From CAZSNT01 sp964607765 (lineage in GTDB: Bacteria > Verrucomicrobiota > Lentisphaeria > Oligosphaerales > JABHEG01), in the NCBI GenBank assembly GCA_964607765.1, contig CAZSNT010000194.1, forward strand, positions 1 to 17,650: a stretch of 17,650 nt of DNA. The letters run 5' to 3'. Positions within the stretch are counted from its first letter, which is position 1; the number at the start of each line of letters is the position of its first letter. The notes under the pieces are model-generated. The model worked only from the letters and a program-made list of their open reading frames with translations, searched no databases and was not told the DNA's origin. Of the stretch, positions 1 through 7,261 are shown one piece after another. The position numbers and the translations under genes were made by a program.

Positions 1-20
1 ACCTGGATCACGGCAAGACA

Positions 21-40
21 CCCGGCTCAGGAGAGCCGGG
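21..40. repeat. GC-rich perfect hairpin, REP-like
   Basis: Bases 21-28 (CCCGGCTC) pair perfectly with 33-40 (GAGCCGGG) around a 4-base loop. The element lies beyond the 3' end of the minus-strand lactonase gene. There is no T-tract, so an intrinsic terminator is unlikely. A dispersed palindromic repeat or an mRNA-end stabiliser is more plausible, but only copies elsewhere in the genome would show that. Confidence 0.5.
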
Positions 41-50
41 CTACGGGGCT

Positions 51-70
51 TGCCTCACGTAACTGAGGCA
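51..70. repeat. second perfect hairpin after the lactonase gene
   Basis: TGCCTCA (51-57) and TGAGGCA (64-70) form a 7-bp stem around a 6-base loop. It sits 17 bases beyond the lactonase stop on the minus strand and next to the hairpin at 21-40. No U-run follows on the minus strand. It could be a weak, factor-assisted transcript end or part of a composite palindromic repeat. Confidence 0.4.
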
Positions 71-87
71 TTGCTTGGTCAGCTTTC

Positions 88-945
88 TCAGGTCAACCGA
101 GAAGGCAACTCCGGAACGCCTTTGACGCCGACGTTGACGCGGAACAGGGAGCCGGCGTATTCGCCGTCGGTGTCGCGCATCTGGCCGCCGGCGGTGGTGA
201 CGTAGATGTCGGTGTAGTCGTCGCCGCCGAATGTGAGGCTGGACACCTTCTTGACCGGGAACTCGATGCGGCTCATGAACTCACCGTCGGGCGTGTAGCG
301 CACCAGGCAGTTGCCGTCCCAGCGCGCGGACCAGATGCAGCCTTCCGCGTCGACGGTCATGCCGTCGGGCCTGCCGCGGCCGTCGTCCGCGGTGATGTGG
401 TCGCGGCGGTTCAGGATCTCGCCGGTCGCCTGCTGGTAATCGAACGCGGCGATGCAGAGCGTCGGCGTGTCGGTGTAGTAGAGCGTCCGGTGGTCCAGGG
501 AGAAGGCGAGCCCGTTGGATGTGCCCACCTCGTCCACGACGGGGCGGACGCTGCGGTCCGTGTCGAGTCGGTAGAGCTTGCCTTTGCGGTCCGGCGTGGA
601 CATGGTGCCGCAGTAGACGCGGCCCTCCGGGCCGGCGATCACATCGTTGAACCGACTGTCGCGTTCCTCGGGCATTTCATCGATCACCGTGTCGCCAAGG
701 ACGCCGTCGCGCCAGAACTTCACAGCGCCCCGCGCCATGAACAGCAGCAGCTGCCCGTCGGGCTGCACGGTGAACCCGCCCACTGCTTCGCCCACCTCGA
801 ACTTCTCAGTCGTTTCCCGGGCGGGATCGTGCCGGTAGATGTGTCCCGGCGTGATGTCGACCCAGTAGATGCGTTTTTCGATCGGGTGCCAGTAGGGGTT
901 TTCGCCGACCGTGCACGGTGAATTGACGACCAGTTGTGGTTCCAT
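88..945 (-). CDS. SMP-30/gluconolactonase/LRE family lactonase
   Basis: This 285-residue protein is a six-bladed beta-propeller of the SMP-30/gluconolactonase family, metal-dependent enzymes that open sugar lactones to aldonic acids. The metal and active-site positions are visible: Glu15 in VGENPYW, Asn100 in RFNDV, Asn144 in TSNGLAF and Asp194 in RPDGM. They correspond to human SMP30 Glu18, Asn103, Asn154 and Asp204. The family-typical YCGTM and LYYTDT strands follow. There is no signal peptide, so it should be cytoplasmic. The length is normal for the family. The ATG at 945 has only a weak AAGG ribosome site, and a 7-bp tandem repeat lies just upstream in the leader. It is divergent from the glycyl radical enzyme. 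The family call is firm; the sugar substrate cannot be read from the sequence. Confidence 0.93.
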   Translation of the reverse strand: MEPQLVVNSPCTVGENPYWHPIEKRIYWVDITPGHIYRHDPARETTEKFEVGEAVGGFTVQPDGQLLLFMARGAVKFWRDGVLGDTVIDEMPEERDSRFNDVIAGPEGRVYCGTMSTPDRKGKLYRLDTDRSVRPVVDEVGTSNGLAFSLDHRTLYYTDTPTLCIAAFDYQQATGEILNRRDHITADDGRGRPDGMTVDAEGCIWSARWDGNCLVRYTPDGEFMSRIEFPVKKVSSLTFGGDDYTDIYVTTAGGQMRDTDGEYAGSLFRVNVGVKGVPELPSRLT

Positions 946-960
946 GGTGGTGGGCCTTGG

Positions 961-995
961 TGTTCAGTGTTCAGTGTTCGGTGTTCGGTGTTCGG
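961..995. repeat. 7-bp tandem repeat, five copies of TGTTC(A/G)G
   Basis: Five head-to-tail heptamers are present: TGTTCAG twice, then TGTTCGG three times, then a degenerate TTTGG. On the minus strand this reads as repeated GAACACT/GAACACC units in the lactonase leader, 16-50 bases before its ATG. The units are too short and unspaced for CRISPR. Slippage-prone minisatellites of this kind can vary in copy number between strains. Confidence 0.9.
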
Positions 996-1201
996 TTTGG
1001 CCTCAGACTGTGCGGCGCGGACCTGCACGATCTGCTTTCCTTGATATGAGAGCGCTGTGCTCTCGGACAGGAGCCCCCGCCGATTGCGGTCGGCAGCTGT
1101 CGATCGCATCCGATCGCTGTCGAGTTTGCTCTTCCAAGCTCAAAGGAGTCTCTTGACGGCACACGATTGGTTCGTGCAGAACTCAGGGCGCATAGTATGC
1201 C

Positions 1202-1223
1202 CTGGCAACACGTGAGTTGCCAG
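1202..1223 (+). promoter_or_regulatory. perfect 8-bp inverted repeat in the glycyl radical enzyme leader
   Basis: CTGGCAAC (1202-1209) pairs perfectly with GTTGCCAG (1216-1223) around the loop ACGTGA. It lies 57 bases upstream of the ATG at 1280. Immediately before it is a shorter palindrome, GCATA-G-TATGC (1190-1200). Either could be an operator for a dimeric repressor, or the stem could act as an RNA leader hairpin. The sequence alone does not decide. Confidence 0.45.
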
Positions 1224-1279
1224 CAGCGCCTCTCCAACGCGTTACAGTGAGTGCATTAACAGACCGAGGCAGATGCACC

Positions 1280-3517
1280 ATGGCATTCTTCGACTACCGA
1301 CCGGCGTTCCAGGCTGAGCTCGACGCGTTTTACGCGACGTACCCCGTGGATGTTTCCACAGTGCTGCAGCAGATGAGCGCCATCAGCGAGGCGCACCCGG
1401 AGTGGTCGCCGTACCGCCGCAAAGCGTTGATCTACGAGACGGCAGCGACCGAGGTCGACGTGCAGGTGTTCCGCACCTGCCCGTTCTACTACGAGCTCAA
1501 GTCAGGGCGCCAGCGCACACGGTGGGGATTCGAGGGCATTGGCGGCTGGATGAAGAACGAGCCGTTCGGGCGTGAGTACCAGCGTGCGGGCAGTGCGTGG
1601 AAACGGCTGTGGCAGCCGTTCGTGAACTTCAACGGCGCGACCGACACCGACCTGGATCACCACTGTGTGGGCTACGACAATGTGCTGCGCCTGGGACTGA
1701 ACGGCATTGCGGACCAGGCCCGGACCCGGCTCGCAACGGCGTGCACTGACAAGGAGCGCGAGTTTCTCGAGAGCATTCTGATCGGCGTTGACGCGTTGAC
1801 GGCCATCGCTGCGAGGTTCGCACAGCGCGCCCAGGAGATGCTGGCACCGGAGCGCGACCCCGCCGTGCGTGCACGTCTGCAGCGGATTGCGGAGACGGCA
1901 ATTCGCGTGCCTGCCGAACCGCCACAGACGTTCTTCGGAGCGCTGAACACGCTGATCTTCATGCGCGAAGTGCTCGGGTCGCTCGAGGGCATTGGTGTCA
2001 GCACGTTCGGCCACATGGACCGGATGCTCTGGCCGTACCTGAAATCAGACTTGGCTGCCGGTCGGCTGACCAGGGCCGAGGCATACGACCTGCTGCTGGC
2101 GTTCCTGGACATCACAGACGTGAAGTTCATCACGAAGGAAGGGCATCACGAGACCTCGACAACCGTGTTTATCGGTGGCTGTGACGCGGCCGGAACGCCC
2201 GTGTTCAACGACGTCACGCGCCTCATCATCGCCGCGTACAAAGACCTGCATATCGCCAACCCGAAATTCCAGGCCCGGCTCTCCCCCGCACACCCGGAGG
2301 AGTACTTCGATCTGCTGGCCGACTTCATCGGGGCGGGCACGAACGTGATGGCGGTCTACAACGATCCCGTGGTGATCGATGCGAACGTGCGCGCGGGCAA
2401 AGCAGCGGCGGACGCGCGGCTTTACGTGGGCGGCGGCTGCCAGGAGAACATCCTGCAGAACACGGAGATAAGCAGTCGGGCCACCATGTTCTTCAGTCTG
2501 GCCGCCGTCCTGGAGATGGGGTTCTTCCCGGAGCGCTGGCAGGAGTTTGCCGACAGCGAAAGGCTGGCTCTGCAGGCGTTCGGTGACGCGCCGGATTTCG
2601 ACGCTTTCTACGCTGCGTTTCTGCACAATCTGCAGACGGTGGTCGACCGGCTGATCGCGAACCGAAACCGCCTGGAGAAGGACGGCCGGCAGTTCAACCC
2701 CTGTCCCATGCTGTCGGCGACCATCGATGACTGCATTGAGACGGGCCGGGACATGACCGAGGGCGGCTGCCGCTACAGCACGGGCAGCGTGGATCTGGCG
2801 GGGATCGGCACACTCGTCGACTCCCTGTTTGCGGTCAAGACAGCCGTGTTCGAGCGCGAGGCCGTGCCGTTCCATCAGCTTCGGGACATGCTTGCCCGGG
2901 ATTTCGAGGAGGAAAACGCGTTCTGCCAGTACCTGATCAACCGCATTCCGAAGTTCGGTCGCGACGACGGTGAGATTCAGCAGTTCGCGGCGCGCGTTTT
3001 CGCGGACGCGGCCCGGGTCACGTCAGGTTGGCCGAACTCGCGCGGCGGCGCGTATGCGGCCAGCCTGTTCTCGCACACATCGAGTGTCGCACACGGCCGC
3101 CGTGCCGGCGCCACGCCGGACGGTCGCCGTGCCGGCGAGCCGCTCTCCAAGAGCATGGGGCCAAGCGTTACGGCGTTGGGTGGCCGACATGACGTTGGCG
3201 GTGTCTTCCGCGCTCTGGAGCCGCTCGAGTTGACCGATTACGCGGTGGTTGCCGTGCTGGACGTGAAGCTGCCCGCGATCCGCTCCACCGAGGCGGTTCC
3301 GGTGCTCAAGCCGCTCCTGCGCCGGTTCCTGGAGGCCGGTGGATCCGTACTGCAGGTCAACACGGTCGATGCGGCTGTTCTGCGCGAGATCCGTGAGCAT
3401 CCGAACGCGCACCCCGACGTGATCGTCAGGGTCAGCGGCTTCAGTGCTTACTTCGGCACACTTTCCCCGGAAGAGCAGGACGAGATCATCCGCCGCACCG
3501 AGCTGCAGGTTCGGTAA
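1280..3517 (+). CDS. glycyl radical enzyme (pyruvate formate-lyase-like, CxE type)
   Basis: This 745-residue protein belongs to the glycyl radical enzyme superfamily, which does radical C-C, C-O or C-N chemistry without oxygen. The C-terminal glycyl loop RVSGFSAYF carries the radical site Gly720. The mid-protein cysteine loop GGGCQE supplies the thiyl Cys387 with Glu389 two residues on. Pyruvate formate-lyase has two adjacent cysteines. A single Cys in a C-x-Glu motif is the pattern of diol dehydratases and choline TMA-lyase, so an eliminase is more likely than formate production. A radical-SAM activase is needed to make the radical and none is in this window. The ATG at 1280 follows GAGG (1266-1269); an upstream in-frame TTG at 1217 falls inside a hairpin and is less likely. 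It converges on the Asp-box gene with a 32-base overlap. The substrate is unknown. Confidence 0.9.
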   Translation: MAFFDYRPAFQAELDAFYATYPVDVSTVLQQMSAISEAHPEWSPYRRKALIYETAATEVDVQVFRTCPFYYELKSGRQRTRWGFEGIGGWMKNEPFGREYQRAGSAWKRLWQPFVNFNGATDTDLDHHCVGYDNVLRLGLNGIADQARTRLATACTDKEREFLESILIGVDALTAIAARFAQRAQEMLAPERDPAVRARLQRIAETAIRVPAEPPQTFFGALNTLIFMREVLGSLEGIGVSTFGHMDRMLWPYLKSDLAAGRLTRAEAYDLLLAFLDITDVKFITKEGHHETSTTVFIGGCDAAGTPVFNDVTRLIIAAYKDLHIANPKFQARLSPAHPEEYFDLLADFIGAGTNVMAVYNDPVVIDANVRAGKAAADARLYVGGGCQENILQNTEISSRATMFFSLAAVLEMGFFPERWQEFADSERLALQAFGDAPDFDAFYAAFLHNLQTVVDRLIANRNRLEKDGRQFNPCPMLSATIDDCIETGRDMTEGGCRYSTGSVDLAGIGTLVDSLFAVKTAVFEREAVPFHQLRDMLARDFEEENAFCQYLINRIPKFGRDDGEIQQFAARVFADAARVTSGWPNSRGGAYAASLFSHTSSVAHGRRAGATPDGRRAGEPLSKSMGPSVTALGGRHDVGGVFRALEPLELTDYAVVAVLDVKLPAIRSTEAVPVLKPLLRRFLEAGGSVLQVNTVDAAVLREIREHPNAHPDVIVRVSGFSAYFGTLSPEEQDEIIRRTELQVR

Positions 3518-4682
3518 TCGGTTTGATGAACAACACGTCCGCGTGCTCGATCCAGCCTTTCCTGAGCCCGACCCGGAACCAGCCGTCACTGTTCTTTGCG
3601 TGGAAGCGGGTGGGAGAGCGTCTGCCGAGCTCGGCCAGATCGTGCTGCGCCCACGTCTCGCCGCCGTCCAGAGACACGATGAAGCCGGTGTTCATGGGCG
3701 AGGCCGGTGCACAGTGCGAGGCCAGGATGACGTTGTCCTGGATGATCATGTTCCCCGACTCGACGTCCGGGTTGAACAGCCTGGTGTGCTTCCCGGGGCG
3801 CCCGATGTCAGTAGGCTTGCAGCGGAACACGCCGCGGTCGTAGGGCTCGGGGCCGTTCGAGTCGCTGATCCAATACACGTCGCCATCCACGAAGTTGATC
3901 CCGCCACACTTGTACCGCGAGTTCAGGTGGTCCGAAATAATCACGTCCCAGTCCCACTCGTCCCGGGCCGGATCGTACGTGCCCCGGAGCCAGTGGCACT
4001 CGAAGCCCTCCGGCTTGTCGCCGTCGCCGGTGCAGGCGTAGAACGCGTTCTCGTCCGGATTGTACGCCACGCAGTGGACGTGGCGTGTGATGACCGGGTT
4101 GCCGGGATGGCCGAGCAGCGTGCCTGTGGCGCCGCCGCCGGGCGAGCCGTTGTCGCGCCAATACGGGTTCTGCCCGAAGCTGTAGGCGATCTTGACGGTC
4201 CGGCCGCCATCGGTCGTGTAGTAGATGTTCACCGGCGCTGCGCCGCCCAGGACGTTGCAGTAGTTGCCCCACACGGTCATCTCGACACCGTTCACATCCC
4301 ACGAATTGACACCTGAGAGCGTGTGGAAGTACCAGCCGGGCTGGTCCGCGTCTTGCGGCGTGTGAGGGAGATAGTCGGAGCCGTCGAGGTCCTGCACGGT
4401 GATCGGTTGGATCGTCTGCAGGCTGTCTTCGCTGAGGAAGAGCCGTTCGCGCGTGCTGAACAGAATGCTGCCGTTACCCAGGATGCAGCTGAACGTGATG
4501 TGGCGCGCGTCTGCGAACTCCGCACGGTGCGGCCAGGTGCGGCCGCAGTCCTCGGACAGGAGCACCTCACCGTCCGCATACCCGAAGGCCTTGCTGCCGC
4601 GCTGCGAATCGATGTAGGGGCCTGGCGGTTGCAGGCGGTACAGGAAGTGTTTCGTGGCTGCAATTGCCTGTTCCGAATCCAT
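3486..4682 (-). CDS. BNR/Asp-box repeat beta-propeller, sialidase-like fold
   Basis: This 398-residue protein has at least three Asp-box motifs of the S-x-D-x-G-x-T-W type: SEDCGRTW near the start, TTDGGRTV in the middle and SLDGGETW near the end. Such boxes mark turns in six-bladed propellers of sialidases and related glycan-binding or glycan-cleaving proteins. I cannot identify a sialidase arginine triad or FRIP motif with confidence, so a hydrolase activity is not assigned. No signal peptide is visible. The ATG at 4682 has a good site, TGAGGAG, which overlaps the stop of the upstream fucosidase. The 12-base gap indicates co-transcription and likely translational coupling. The pairing suggests a job on fucosylated glycans or their fragments. 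Confidence 0.8.
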   Translation of the reverse strand: MDSEQAIAATKHFLYRLQPPGPYIDSQRGSKAFGYADGEVLLSEDCGRTWPHRAEFADARHITFSCILGNGSILFSTRERLFLSEDSLQTIQPITVQDLDGSDYLPHTPQDADQPGWYFHTLSGVNSWDVNGVEMTVWGNYCNVLGGAAPVNIYYTTDGGRTVKIAYSFGQNPYWRDNGSPGGGATGTLLGHPGNPVITRHVHCVAYNPDENAFYACTGDGDKPEGFECHWLRGTYDPARDEWDWDVIISDHLNSRYKCGGINFVDGDVYWISDSNGPEPYDRGVFRCKPTDIGRPGKHTRLFNPDVESGNMIIQDNVILASHCAPASPMNTGFIVSLDGGETWAQHDLAELGRRSPTRFHAKNSDGWFRVGLRKGWIEHADVLFIKPITEPAARCGG

Positions 4683-4694
4683 GGCGTTGTCTCC

Positions 4695-6350
4695 TCAGCA
4701 GGAAAACCGCACATGTTCCCCGTGCATGGTCAGGCGTGGGTGGACGACTATGGCGCGGATCTGGTAGCGTCCCGGTTCGAGCTCGGGAAGGTCTGTGCGG
4801 AATTCGCCGGGAGTTTGGCGCGTCTCAAGGGGAAGCTGCTCCCAGTCCGTGCCGTACAGTTCCTCGACAAAGCCCGCGTAGCGCCGGACTTCGAAACCGA
4901 CCTGGACGCTCTGCGCATCACCGAGGTCTTCGAGATTGCCGATCGCGTGGCGCGGCTCCCCGCTGACACTCACTGTGCTGACCCGTGGCGGCTGCAGCGC
5001 CGGCCGCACGTTGGTCAGCTTCAGCACGATGGGATTGGGCCAGCGGCTGTTGTTGTAAAGGCGATGGGCACGGACAACCGACACGTGCAGGCCGTCCTCC
5101 GCCTCGTGCCAGCGGCAGGCCACGTCCTTGCCGGGCTGATACTCGCAGATCTCGCTGGACTGACCGAGCACGCTCAGCCCGGTCTCCGCGGTTGCGCTGA
5201 CCGAGCCGAGCACGAACTCGCGCCGCGCGCCGCGGTCCCACGCCTCCTGGCGCGTGAGGAACGCGTAGACCGTGTCGTCATCGCGGTGTCTGGTGAACCA
5301 GATGGGGCCTTCGTTGGTGACGATCCACGGCCGCACATCGTGAACCGCTTCACCCACGGCAAAGTGCCAGAGCGCGACCTCGCGCATCCGGGCTTCCTGC
5401 GGCTCGGGCAAGCTCCCATCCGGCTTCGGCCCCAGATTGAGCAGCATGGCGCCGCCTTTGGCCCGCGTTTCGATGAGGATCTCGATCAGTCGCGTGCCGC
5501 TCTTGTACTCCTCATTTGTGGGCTTGTAGTGCCACTGCGTGCCCATGGTGAGATTTGACTCCCAGGCGCCGGGCATGGGTATGCCGGGAACGGTCTGCTC
5601 CGGCGTGGGGATCGCGCCACGCGTGACCAGGATGTCAGGCTGCAGGCGCCAGCACGTTTCTTTGGCCGGCTCGTTCAGGCCACCGTCGAAGAAGATCAGG
5701 TCTATCGGGCCGTAGTTGCTCATCAGTTCGGTGCATTGAGCACGCACATGCGCCTGGTAGCGTTCGAGTGCCTCGCCGGTGAGCGTCTCGCAGTAGGGGG
5801 TTGGCTTGCCGTCCACGTCGAGGGCGAGGCGGCGCACGGGCAATCCGCTGTGCCTCTGGTACCACCAGTCTTCGGGGGAGTAGTAGAAGCCCACGCCCAG
5901 GCCGGCGCCCCGCATGGCTTCGACATAGTCGGCCACAATGTCGCGCGCATACGGCGTGTTCATGATATTGAAGTCGGTCGTCTGCGTGTCCCACATGCAG
6001 AAGCCCGAGTGGTGTTTGGTGGTGAACACCATGTACCGGGCGCCGGCGAGCTTGACCAACTGCGCCAGCGCCCGCGGGTCCCAGCGGCTGGGGTAGAAGC
6101 TGCGCGGCAACTCCTCGTAGAACCGCCGCTGGTAGTCCTCGGACGCGCCGACCAGCGTGTGGCTGATCACGCAACCCAGCTGCGAGTCCATGCTCCAGTG
6201 CACGAAGACGCCGAACCCGGCGTCCTGCAGCCACTCCAGGCGCTCCGGGCGGTTGCCCAGTTCGGAGTCGGTCTGTTCAGAGACGGCGGCAACGTTCGCG
6301 ATCTCGGCGGCGCTGGCTGTGTCGGGCGTCTTGCTGTTCGACCGTGGCAT
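4695..6350 (-). CDS. alpha-L-fucosidase, GH29 family
   Basis: This 551-residue protein is a glycoside hydrolase resembling GH29 retaining alpha-L-fucosidases, which release terminal L-fucose. GVFVHWSM near the N-terminus matches the conserved IHWG strand. TTKHHSGFCMWDT matches the family KHHDGF-WDS signature, and TDFNIMNTPYARDIV follows as expected. Asp222 in DLIFFDGG is the expected nucleophile. The C-terminal part is a beta-rich accessory region. There is no signal peptide from the chosen ATG at 6350, which is preceded by GAGAGG; a longer frame upstream to 6587 is arginine-rich, low-complexity sequence and is not credible. A cytoplasmic location implies that oligosaccharides are imported first. 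It is followed after 12 bases by the Asp-box gene. The acid/base residue was not assigned. Confidence 0.9.
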   Translation of the reverse strand: MPRSNSKTPDTASAAEIANVAAVSEQTDSELGNRPERLEWLQDAGFGVFVHWSMDSQLGCVISHTLVGASEDYQRRFYEELPRSFYPSRWDPRALAQLVKLAGARYMVFTTKHHSGFCMWDTQTTDFNIMNTPYARDIVADYVEAMRGAGLGVGFYYSPEDWWYQRHSGLPVRRLALDVDGKPTPYCETLTGEALERYQAHVRAQCTELMSNYGPIDLIFFDGGLNEPAKETCWRLQPDILVTRGAIPTPEQTVPGIPMPGAWESNLTMGTQWHYKPTNEEYKSGTRLIEILIETRAKGGAMLLNLGPKPDGSLPEPQEARMREVALWHFAVGEAVHDVRPWIVTNEGPIWFTRHRDDDTVYAFLTRQEAWDRGARREFVLGSVSATAETGLSVLGQSSEICEYQPGKDVACRWHEAEDGLHVSVVRAHRLYNNSRWPNPIVLKLTNVRPALQPPRVSTVSVSGEPRHAIGNLEDLGDAQSVQVGFEVRRYAGFVEELYGTDWEQLPLETRQTPGEFRTDLPELEPGRYQIRAIVVHPRLTMHGEHVRFSC

Positions 6351-6456
6351 GTGGGGCCTCTCGGTGTGCTTGGTCTCACTCCCTGTACGGCGGATGATGC
6401 CCCAGCCGCCTCTGTGGGAGCCGGCCGGGGACCGTGCTGCGTACCGGCGCCTGGGT

Positions 6457-7197
6457 TTACTTCGCGCCCCCGAACACGCGGCGGAGCAACTCCGTGGTGC
6501 GTGCCACGGGATCGTCCCGGATCTTCTTCTCCTCGACTGCGAGTACGGAGAACAGTCCGTCAAGAGCCTTCTCCGTGACGTAGTCATCGAGGGTTACGGA
6601 CGCCTTCGGAACCAGGGGCAGGCGATTGTAGCGCGCCTCCAGACTCCTGTAGAGCGCCACGCCGCCCACCTGTTCGAGCTGCTCGGTAACGATGGGTAGG
6701 TAGCGCTGCTCGAGGGTCTTACTTGTGCGTGCCCGGAAGTACTGTGTCGCGGCATCGTCGGAGCCGTTCAGGATCTTGCGTGCATCGTCGAATGTCATGG
6801 TCTTGATCGCGTCGACAAACACGGGCGCGGCTTCCCTGGCAGCCAGCTCCGCGGCAGTGTTCATCTTGAGCTCGAGTTTGTCGACTTGCGCGCCGAGCCC
6901 CACTTTGCGCAGGGCGTTCGCCATGGTCTGCAGTTTCTCGGGCAGCGGGATTCGAAGGCCGGCATTGTTGAGGTAGCCCCCTTTCCGTGACGTGACGGCG
7001 ACCGCCCTGTCGGTGCTCACGGTCAGGGCTTCTTTGAGGCCGGCGACGATGTGCCCCAGGGACAGCTCGGCCACGGGGGCTGCGCTCAAAAGCCCTTTCA
7101 ACGCTGAGCCGATTCGCGGGTCGAGTGTTTCGCAGCCCGCGAGAGCAACAGCAAGACAGCAGATTCCCAGGCACTTTGCGGCAGTCCGTTCGTTCAT
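6457..7197 (-). CDS. DUF4197 family lipoprotein
   Basis: This 246-residue protein begins with a lipoprotein signal: positive N-terminus, hydrophobic stretch and lipobox LAGC with Cys22, so it should be anchored in a membrane facing the periplasm. The mature part matches DUF4197 along its length: GLKEAL, KGGYLNN, IPLPEKL, MNTAAELAAREA, MTFDDARKILNG, DDYVTEKALDGLF and IRDDPVARTTELL. The family has no established biochemical function. The ATG at 7197 is fixed by a perfect AGGAGG seven bases upstream; the reading frame extends further upstream but without lipoprotein sense. It lies 64 bases downstream of the fused RNA polymerase gene on the same strand, with no visible terminator between, so read-through is likely. 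A functional link with the polymerase is not implied by the sequence. Confidence 0.9.
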   Translation of the reverse strand: MNERTAAKCLGICCLAVALAGCETLDPRIGSALKGLLSAAPVAELSLGHIVAGLKEALTVSTDRAVAVTSRKGGYLNNAGLRIPLPEKLQTMANALRKVGLGAQVDKLELKMNTAAELAAREAAPVFVDAIKTMTFDDARKILNGSDDAATQYFRARTSKTLEQRYLPIVTEQLEQVGGVALYRSLEARYNRLPLVPKASVTLDDYVTEKALDGLFSVLAVEEKKIRDDPVARTTELLRRVFGGAK

Positions 7198-7261
7198 GAA
7201 ATCGCCTCCTGTCTGGTTCGGTTTGACGCTGACATCAATGTAGGGCTCGCGCCGATCCGGT

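Larger units (their letters stand above)
946..1279. promoter_or_regulatory. divergent intergenic region between lactonase and glycyl radical enzyme
   Basis: These 334 bases hold no convincing gene. They contain five 7-bp tandem repeats (961-995), an 8-base direct repeat GCTGTCGA at 1096 and 1116 (20 bp apart, two helical turns), a palindrome GCATA-G-TATGC (1190-1200) and a perfect 8-bp stem (1202-1223). Promoters for both flanking genes must lie here or nearby. I found no -35/-10 pair good enough to place; the TTGACG at 1153-1158 has no good partner. Confidence 0.5.

Noticed and set aside
961..995. CRISPR array
   Set aside because: The repeat unit is 7 bp with no spacers, and no cas gene is nearby.
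971..1237. Small protein with NTEH-type repeats on the minus strand
   Set aside because: The repeats are only the translation of the TGTTC(A/G)G minisatellite; there is no gene support.
4323..5558. 411-codon plus-strand frame
   Set aside because: It is antisense to the fucosidase and Asp-box genes, both supported by family motifs.
7198..7261. Intrinsic terminator between the RNA polymerase and DUF4197 genes
   Set aside because: I see no stem followed by a U-tract in these 64 bases on the minus strand.
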